NCBI GenBank assembly: GCA_949825065.1
Contig: OX463859.1
Coordinates: forward strand, 25,499,847 to 25,563,846
Direction of reading: 5' to 3'
Source of the DNA: Odontocerum albicorne
Lineage: Eukaryota > Arthropoda > Insecta > Trichoptera > Odontoceridae
DNA length: 64,000 bases
Part shown: positions 58,301 to 64,000 of the stretch, one piece after another
Layout of the letters: each line of letters opens with the position of its first letter
Position numbering within the stretch: position 1 is the stretch's first letter
Notes under the pieces: generated by a model
What the model saw: the letters and a program-made list of their open reading frames with translations, nothing else
Databases searched by the model: none
Told to the model about the DNA's origin: nothing
Translations under genes and position numbers: made by a program

Positions 58301-58840
58301 AAAAGTACCTAAAAATATACGAATCTTGATAAAATCAATATTATTTACCTAGCATACTTTAAAAATAACAAAAAATTTACATCCTTTTAAGAAAAAAAAA
58401 TATTTAAGTCAATTTCCATTAAATAAAGTAATTGAAAAACGAAAAATCCACATAGGAATGAGTTTAAAGCTAAAAAAATATTACATTATATTTCTCATAT
58501 CAGTATTCTATTCAAAGCCTCTGGCATCCATTTTCTAAGGTACGGAGAGGTTTTCGTGGTGGATTTGTGGAGAATTTTGCTTGAGGTGAACTTGCTTATA
58601 TACTTCTTAACTTTATAACAGAGCCTTAGTCTTCTTGTGGAAACTGCGTCAAGTACTCAGGATATAACTTTAGAGGGATGTCTTCTTTATTTCGTATTAC
58701 CCACGATACATAAATTAAGATTTTATTCCGTTTGAATAAAACGGTGAATTAAAAAGTACAAATCTTAAATACATTATGCTGAAAAAGAGACATTTTACTT
58801 TCTTGTTTTATTTCTTTGTAACATTTTTTACTGAATATAA
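58301..58840. other. No recognised feature
   Basis: AT-rich, no gene visible. Confidence 0.45.
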
Positions 58841-58844
58841 ATGC

Positions 58845-59170
58845 TAGACATAATGCCATATTCCATACAATATCAATACTAGACATAATGCCATATTCCA
58901 TACAATATCAGTGCTAGATATAGTGCCATATTAACGCTAGACATAATGCCATTCCATACAATATAAATGCTAGACATTATGGCATATTTCAAACAATATC
59001 AATACTAGATATAATGCCATATTTCATATAATATCAAAGCTAGATATAATGCCATATTCCATGCCATATTAATGCTAGACATAATACCATATTCCATGCA
59101 ATATCAATGCTAGATGTAATGCCATATTCCATGCCATATTAACGCTAGACATAATGCCATACCATATTCC
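58845..59170. repeat. ~35-bp minisatellite
   Basis: About nine irregular copies of ATGCTAGACATAATGCCATA plus TTCCATACAATATCA, with substitutions and some shortened units. Confidence 0.93.
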
Positions 59171-59269
59171 AAAGTTTTTGAAACCAGTACCGACAACTTT
59201 GAAATCTTTCTATCATTAATTAAAGTACTATTTTATTTATTTACCAGTACTGCAAACAAACACGTTTCA

Positions 59270-59400
59270 CACGTAAGTGGGTTACTAGAGGGGAAGACAA
59301 AGAAAAGTATTGTTGGACCAAGTGAATAAAATCTTGAACGAATGAAAGGTTGAAAGTTAGTGATGTGGAAGAACCTAAATATGCACGGCGCGGTGCGAAA
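59270..59400 (+). pseudogene. LINE-E relic
   Basis: Reads RGRQRKVLLDQVNKILNE and later WKNLNMHGA, matching the RGRPKK.W.D.V..IL.E block. Confidence 0.5.
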
Positions 59401-59544
59401 ATTTGATCCTCTCTGACTTCCTCGACGATATTTATGTTTCTGATAAATATTTTGTGTTATCAAATATATTGTACTGTGTTATGATGAATCGAAATATCTC
59501 CAAAAGCTCTTACACTCCTTTTTCTATTCAAGTTTATTTTCCAA

Positions 59545-59740
59545 TCTATTTACATATTTGATTATTTATACATGAGCATATATATTATAAATACATAATT
59601 TATAAAAACACAACAGATCATTTAATCTTGACATACTATTTTCATGGATCTGGGTTTGTTGCATTTAATTTGGCGTGTCCTCAGTAAACAAGGCTTTTGT
59701 CTGTATTTTACTGAGGACATTAAATTTGAGGGTTTAATGG
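59545..59740 (-). mobile_element. LINE-A 3' tail fragment
   Basis: Shares CATGGATCTGGGTTTGTTGC, CAGTAAACAAGGCTTTTGTC and TGTATTTTACTGAGGACAT with the other LINE-A copies. Only the last part of the 3' untranslated region is present. Confidence 0.75.
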
Positions 59741-60024
59741 GTCATAAGTGATCATAAGAAAAGTAGTAATTTAAAGCCAAAAATAAGTTTTAATTTAAAA
59801 TATACATATATAATACCAATACTAGTACCCGTATCTATTCAATGTAAAGTTATTTTAATAACAGAAATTAATGATTACTTCACACAAACATTTTATTAAT
59901 GCAAACAATGTGCTTGTAAATATGAACTATTAGAGTTTATGTCGTAACAGAGGACGCGCTGGAAACATGACATTGCATATTTTCGGCAAGCTTGTCTTGT
60001 CATATTGTGGTTCATATTTTTATT

Positions 60025-60825
60025 TATTTATTTTATTTATTATTACACATGACAATAAATATACACAATTTGAGAAAAACCAACAGGTAATTTGATTTGG
60101 ACATATAATTTTAATGGATCTGGGTTTGTTGCCTTTCATTTGTCATATCCCCAGTAAACTAGGCTTTTGCCTGTATCTCACTGAGGATATTTAGCATGAA
60201 AAAATAAATCGATACTTCTTTCCGATTTTTGATAACACAAAAAACCCCCGTTGCACGCTCTCATCAACCTGACAAACAGTGACACTCAACTACAACTGGA
60301 AACATCTTGCGAAACTCAACTCCTCACACATTATCACTCCAGAAAGACCAAAAATATTCATCCCACAATATACCGCACACAATCATAAGAATAAAAATCA
60401 AAACAAATTCAAAACAAAAAAAAAAGAAGAAAAAAAGAAAAACACACAGAAACACAAATACAAAAACATCCAAAATTAAAACAACAAGAAGAGACCCACA
60501 CTCACGAGCTCACATAAATCCTTTCTACTCGTCATTCATCCTGAAAGCCCAAGTACTCAAAATCCTGTCGCAATAACAACCACGCTCCGATCGACTGTCT
60601 AAATGGTTTTCCTACCTTTACTTTTATTGAAGTCGGCACGCCATTGTATGTACTGGGAGCCAAATAAGCATATTGCCTTTGGGCAAAAGAGGTTTTAACT
60701 CTAGGGATGGTGAACATTTCATTAGTTGCCATGCGTGTCATGTGTGTCTGCTGAGTTTGCATCTTCCCCTCCTCTCGATGGTAGTGCCAGAGAATGGATT
60801 TGAGATGTAAATTGGCTATGTTCAG
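60025..60825 (-). mobile_element. LINE-A, best minus-strand copy
   Basis: On the minus strand the coding part starts at about 60825 (NIANLHLKSILWHYHREEGK) and the frame is open from 60762 to 60532. It reads MQTQQTHMTRMATNEMFTIP, RVKTSFAQRQYAYLAPSTYN and KPFRQSIGAWLLLRQDFEYL. The 3' untranslated region and the A/T tail reach 60025. The 5' truncation point coincides with the end of the hAT fragment, at the same place in the element (CCTGAACATAGCC) as near the truncation of the 38-kb copy. Confidence 0.88.
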
Positions 60826-61121
60826 GACGTATATGACGTACGTATATGACGTACAGCTATTCGTAAACGTGCTACCAAATGGTTATCAGTTAAACGGGGG
60901 CGATGTTTTGTTTTGATTGCATTCATGGTAGAAAATGTTGCTTCGCAGAGGTAAGTAGAACCGAAAAAAGTTGATATATATGCCGCACATCTCCACAAAC
61001 ATGGACATTTTTGTTCACAAAGTAAATTCCAATAACTATTTTGAAAAGTTCTTGATTTAAAAAATATATCGCATTTTAATCTAACGATTTCATCCTCGAC
61101 TAGTGTTTGGTCCACATCCAA
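60822..61121 (-). pseudogene. hAT-family transposase C-terminus
   Basis: A 99-codon open frame ends a hAT transposase. It reads FFKSRTFQNSYWNLLCEQKC, LWRCAAYISTFFGSTYLCEA, then TFSTMNAIKTKHRPRLTDNH and LVARLRIAVRHI. The 'F.STYLCE..FS.M..IK...R..L.DEHL...LRI' motif is the hAT C-terminal dimerisation domain as in ZBED- and SCAND3-like proteins. It is 3'-cut by the LINE-A copy or ends naturally there. The catalytic domain upstream is missing. Not functional alone. Confidence 0.88.
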
Positions 61122-61275
61122 AAATTCTTTTAATTGTATTGATATTTCTTCTATTTGTATTGAATGAGAATGACATGAATAATATTATACCCTCTATTTT
61201 TTTAAATATCTTTAAATCTTCTATCAAACTGACTGACCGCGGTCGACGCTTTGGCCACCCCTGTTATACTATGCG

Positions 61276-61655
61276 TATCCAGAAAGTAAGTGTACTGTGG
61301 CTCTCACGACCGGATGGATTTAATTTTCGACATGTTGGCTACACGGAAGTGTAGCCAACATGTCGAAAATTAAAAATGTTGGCTACATTTCCGTGTAGCC
61401 TGACCCTTCCCCTCCGCAACGAGACCGGTTCGGTCAGTACGTTGAGAAGTGTCGACGCGACAACACGTTTCGTGAAAAATGTAATTCCAATCTCCCGCCA
61501 AGTGCGAAATACGCGGCGTCATCCGTTATCTCGTTTGGAAGGGAAAACCTCCGGTTGAGGTTTATATTGAGGTGAAAACTGCATATGGTGATAAAGCTAT
61601 GAATCGTACGAGTGTGTACAAGTGGTGTCGCGAGTTTAAAAACGGTCACGTCACA
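61276..61655 (+). mobile_element. Mariner-type transposon, 5' fragment
   Basis: CCAGAAAGTAAGTG at the left is a typical start of a group of mariner-type elements. From 61499 the plus strand reads KCEIRGVIRYLVWKGKPPVE, VYIEVKTAYGDKAMNRTSVY and KWCREFKNGHV, the N-terminal helix-turn-helix pair of their transposases. The frame is cut at about 61655 by hAT-derived sequence, so the catalytic domain is missing. Confidence 0.7.
61321..61372. repeat. Perfect 24-bp hairpin plus third copy
   Basis: Arms 61321-61344 and 61349-61372 are exact complements around a GGAA loop. A third partial copy (ATGTTGGCTACATTTCCGTG then TAGCC) follows at about 61376-61400. It lies between the left end and the coding part of the mariner-type fragment. 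Confidence 0.95.
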
Positions 61656-61727
61656 CCTTAAATGCGGAGCTTCATAAAATATTAAGACCAGTTTGTCTAA
61701 CAGTTGAGGCCTTAAAACGGCGTTCTG
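61656..61727 (+). pseudogene. hAT transposase scrap
   Basis: Reads LNAELHKILRPVCLTVEALK and RR, nearly identical to part of the fragment at 55846-55913. It joins the mariner-type fragment without a visible boundary sequence. Confidence 0.75.
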
Positions 61728-61749
61728 GTCTTATGGCGTGGAATAGTCT

Positions 61750-62110
61750 GCTTCTTAGTGTTAGAGATATCGGTGACGTATGCAGCTATAGAAAGTACTG
61801 GGAGACAAAGTTTTTTGTGAGGTCTTGATAAAACTCATGATTACATATGAACACTACGCATATATATTACACTATACCTCAAGCCGAATCTGTCGAATAC
61901 TATCACACATCGGAAGATCTACTAAAGTTTCTTTATAGTTCGTCTCCCCTTTGGAAAGTCTCTGCAGATTTCATACTAAATTGTTTTTCCCAACGTATAA
62001 AGATGCAAGGAAATGTCTTATCCAAATGGTCGCAGCCACCAACTTTCTACTTTACACTCTACTTGTATATATTTTTAATCTGTTAATGATAGTGAGTTCG
62101 AGTTCCGAGT
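61750..62110 (+). repeat. R1 interspersed repeat, copy 3
   Basis: Contains AGAGATATCGGTGACGTATG, CTCATGATTACATATGAACA, CCTCAAGCCGAATCTG and TCTGTTAATGATAGTG in the R1 order. Compare 12760-13190. Confidence 0.65.
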
Positions 62111-63255
62111 AGGAACGCCTTTAAGAAGAGGCTGTTTTCTAAACTACGCTATACAAGTTGTCGTTTTATTATTATGTTTTTGGTACGACAGTCATAGAAC
62201 TTGATCTTACGAGCGAATATACTGCACTACAGAAAAAAATAAAACACCTCAATTTTTTTGGTCAGTAGCATTTCTTTTTCATTCTAAGAGCGAGCTAATG
62301 GTTATATTTATTATCACTTATGTTCTTACTAATCTGCCTCCTTATTGGAATTCTTCCATTTTTCTGATGGGCGCTTCACATCTACCCTTTTGCCATTTAC
62401 AATTCCTGTGAAAATTTACTGCTCAAGCTTTTCACCTCTCTTCCCCCCCTATAGCTTAATTATTTTTACACGCAGCACAAAGAGACGCGTCTCAGCCTCG
62501 ATCTCTTTAGTAATCGATCGACTGGTTTTTCTGGTAGTCCATGGAACCCGCAAGAGCAATATCTTAAAGGCATCAATCAAATGTCATCCATATCTGTGTA
62601 TATTTTTGTATACTCATATATTTGAACTGTTAGGCGGCGGTCAAATCCTTTATCACGGACCTGCTCTTAAATAAGGTACTTTTAGATAACTTGTTTGTTC
62701 TTGTGAATTTTCAGCTTTCAAAACTGATGGTGAAAGAAATATCCCTGAAGTTTCTCAGAATTTACAAGGATCGTCTTATATTAAAAAAAAATTGACCAGA
62801 ATTTGGTGTTATAAGGGATCATAAAAGATTATATTAAGATGGTGTTTATTAATAAAGTTTATTAACAGGTTAAATGGAATCTTTTTGTTTTAGATAAAAG
62901 ATTATTTTGCCTTCTGAATGTATTTACTTAAAATTGAAATATTTTCATTTCATTTTATAAAGCTATTGTTTTTGGAGGTGAAATGAAATATTATTCATAT
63001 GTAATTGAAGATATACTAAAGGCAAAAGTTTATTAAAACAAAGCCTACTGAGAAAAATATTTGTTTTCCAATATAAAGCTAATGAACTTATATAGATAGA
63101 AATAAATTGAATACATGGTTTTATTTTTTTTAAGAAAATGTAAAAATAAGAAAAATTGTTTCAAGGATTTTTTTATCATGATAATTTTTTAATTAAATCA
63201 CTATTGGTAAGTGTTATATGCAATAAGTTGGAAACATGACGTAGTTGTATCTGCT
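62111..63255. other. No supportable gene
   Basis: Contains a 109-codon plus-strand frame (62345-62674) without a recognised domain. The rest is AT-rich. Confidence 0.4.
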
Positions 63256-63257
63256 AC

Positions 63258-63400
63258 ATGTCTTCCAGATTGTATCTGCTGCATGTCTGGTTTGCTAGTT
63301 CGATTCCCGTTAGTACCCAGATTAAAAAGAATTTTAGTCTGATTTTTACTAAAAACTTATTTAAACACCTTTGGTTTGTCGGAAGAGTTCTACTCTATGC
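63258..63400 (+). mobile_element. SINE-1 copy, diverged
   Basis: TGCTAGTTCGATTCCCGTTA holds a B-box core. The body AGTCTGATTTTTACTAAAA and the tail block CTTTGGTTTGTCGGAAGAGT follow the SINE-1 order. Confidence 0.55.
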
Positions 63401-63414
63401 AAAAGTGTGCAAAA

Positions 63415-63890
63415 TTGTGTATTTATTACTCGTAATTAAAAAATTGTTTCAGCTTTTGATCTAAAAGTCTCAACAAATTTAGTATGTTTTATTCTGTGTG
63501 TACATGGTTATACGTAGTACATCTAGAGGGCATATTGTTAAACAGCAATAACTTCCAACCAGCTTATCTTTGTTATTTATTGCTCGTAATCAAAAAAAAT
63601 GTTTCAGCTTTTGATCTTAAAGTCTCAACAAATTAAGTATGTTTTATTCTGTGTGTACATGGTTATACGTAGTACATCTAGCGGGCATATTGTTAAACAG
63701 CAATAACTTCCAGCCAGCTTATCTTTGTTATTTATTGCTCGTAATCAAAAAAATTGTTTCAGCTTTTGATCCTAAAGTTGAACCAATTTAGTATGTTTTA
63801 TTCTGTGTGTACATAGTTATACGTAGTACATCTAGCGGGCATATTGTTAAACAGCAATAACTTCCAACCAGCTTATCTTTGCTATTTATA
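63415..63890. repeat. 155-bp minisatellite, three copies
   Basis: CAGCTTTTGATC starts at 63450, 63605 and 63760. Each unit contains GCGGGCATATTGTTAAACAG then CAATAACTTCCAACCAGCTT, which is the LINE-B/SINE-1 tail in reverse orientation. The array thus amplified a piece of that tail. Confidence 0.95.
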
Positions 63891-63904
63891 AATTCGAGAA
63901 TTAC

Positions 63905-64000
63905 ATTTCTATTATTTTTATTTTATTAACACATGACAAGAAATCTATAAATGCACAATTTGCGAAAAAAAACAACACGTTATTTAATTTGGACACACAA
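63905..64000 (-). mobile_element. LINE-A 3' tail, cut by window end
   Basis: ATGACAAGAAATCTATAAAT then GCACAATTTGCGAAAAAAAAC and AATTTGGACACA match the extreme 3' end of the LINE-A copies at 6.1 and 60.0 kb. The rest of the element would lie beyond the window. Confidence 0.8.

Noticed and set aside
60279..60576. Plus-strand open frames of 66 and 89 codons
   Set aside because: They are antisense to the LINE-A 3' untranslated region and consist mainly of lysine-rich low-complexity sequence.

Overview
The window looks like AT-rich, repeat-dense DNA from an arthropod genome, most likely an insect. The reasons are the density and mix of relics: mariner, Tigger/pogo, hAT and TTAA-type DNA transposons, several non-LTR retrotransposon (LINE) families, tRNA-derived SINEs, an LTR element and many minisatellites. 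I found no host gene. There is no convincing multi-exon structure, no rRNA and no functional tRNA gene. The only long open frame is a LINE polyprotein. One 200-base N gap lies at 40755-40954.

To keep entries short I use local family names. LINE-A ends in a protein tail with the motif FTIPRVKTSFAQRQ. LINE-B ends with SFTVHAVRLWNQLQ. LINE-C is the near-complete copy at 42.4-46.0 kb. LINE-D has the motif YGCETWTL...WAGHVTRM. LINE-E has LRWFGHVKR...RGRPKK. SINE-1, SINE-2 and SINE-3 are tRNA-headed short elements. R1 is an unclassified interspersed repeat.

Layout. 0-8.5 kb: LINE-E relic, a striking (TA)n-bounded array of a 516-bp unit in direct and inverted orientation, a deleted Tigger-like transposon, a LINE-A tail and a 33-bp minisatellite. 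8.5-20 kb: LINE-E relic, a deleted mariner, an R1 copy, a TTAA-bounded non-autonomous element, a long hairpin, duplicated LINE relics and a reverse transcriptase fragment. 20-30 kb: LINE-A, LINE-D, R1 and SINE-2 pieces, a nine-copy 111-bp minisatellite that resembles a SINE head, and SINE-3. 30-40.7 kb: SINE-3, LINE-B, two more deleted mariner-type elements, SINE-2, LINE-B and LINE-A tails on the plus strand, small arrays and SINE-1 copies. 41-49 kb: a minus-strand LTR element with a primer-binding site and a repeat-filled, non-coding leader, split by the LINE-C insertion. 49-55 kb: a nested LINE-B insertion with a clear target-site duplication, the second TTAA element in opposite orientation, and 76-bp and 86-bp arrays. 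55-64 kb: hAT fragments, the best SINE-1 copy, LINE-A copies, a mariner-type N-terminus next to a perfect hairpin, and a 155-bp array.

These sequences are parasites of one another rather than a pathway. SINE-1 shares its 3' tail with LINE-B, so LINE-B is the likely source of its reverse transcriptase. The short DNA elements would depend on transposases made elsewhere. The strongest candidates for something undescribed are the 516-bp hairpin array, the SINE-1/LINE-B pair, and the minisatellites built from SINE or LINE pieces.
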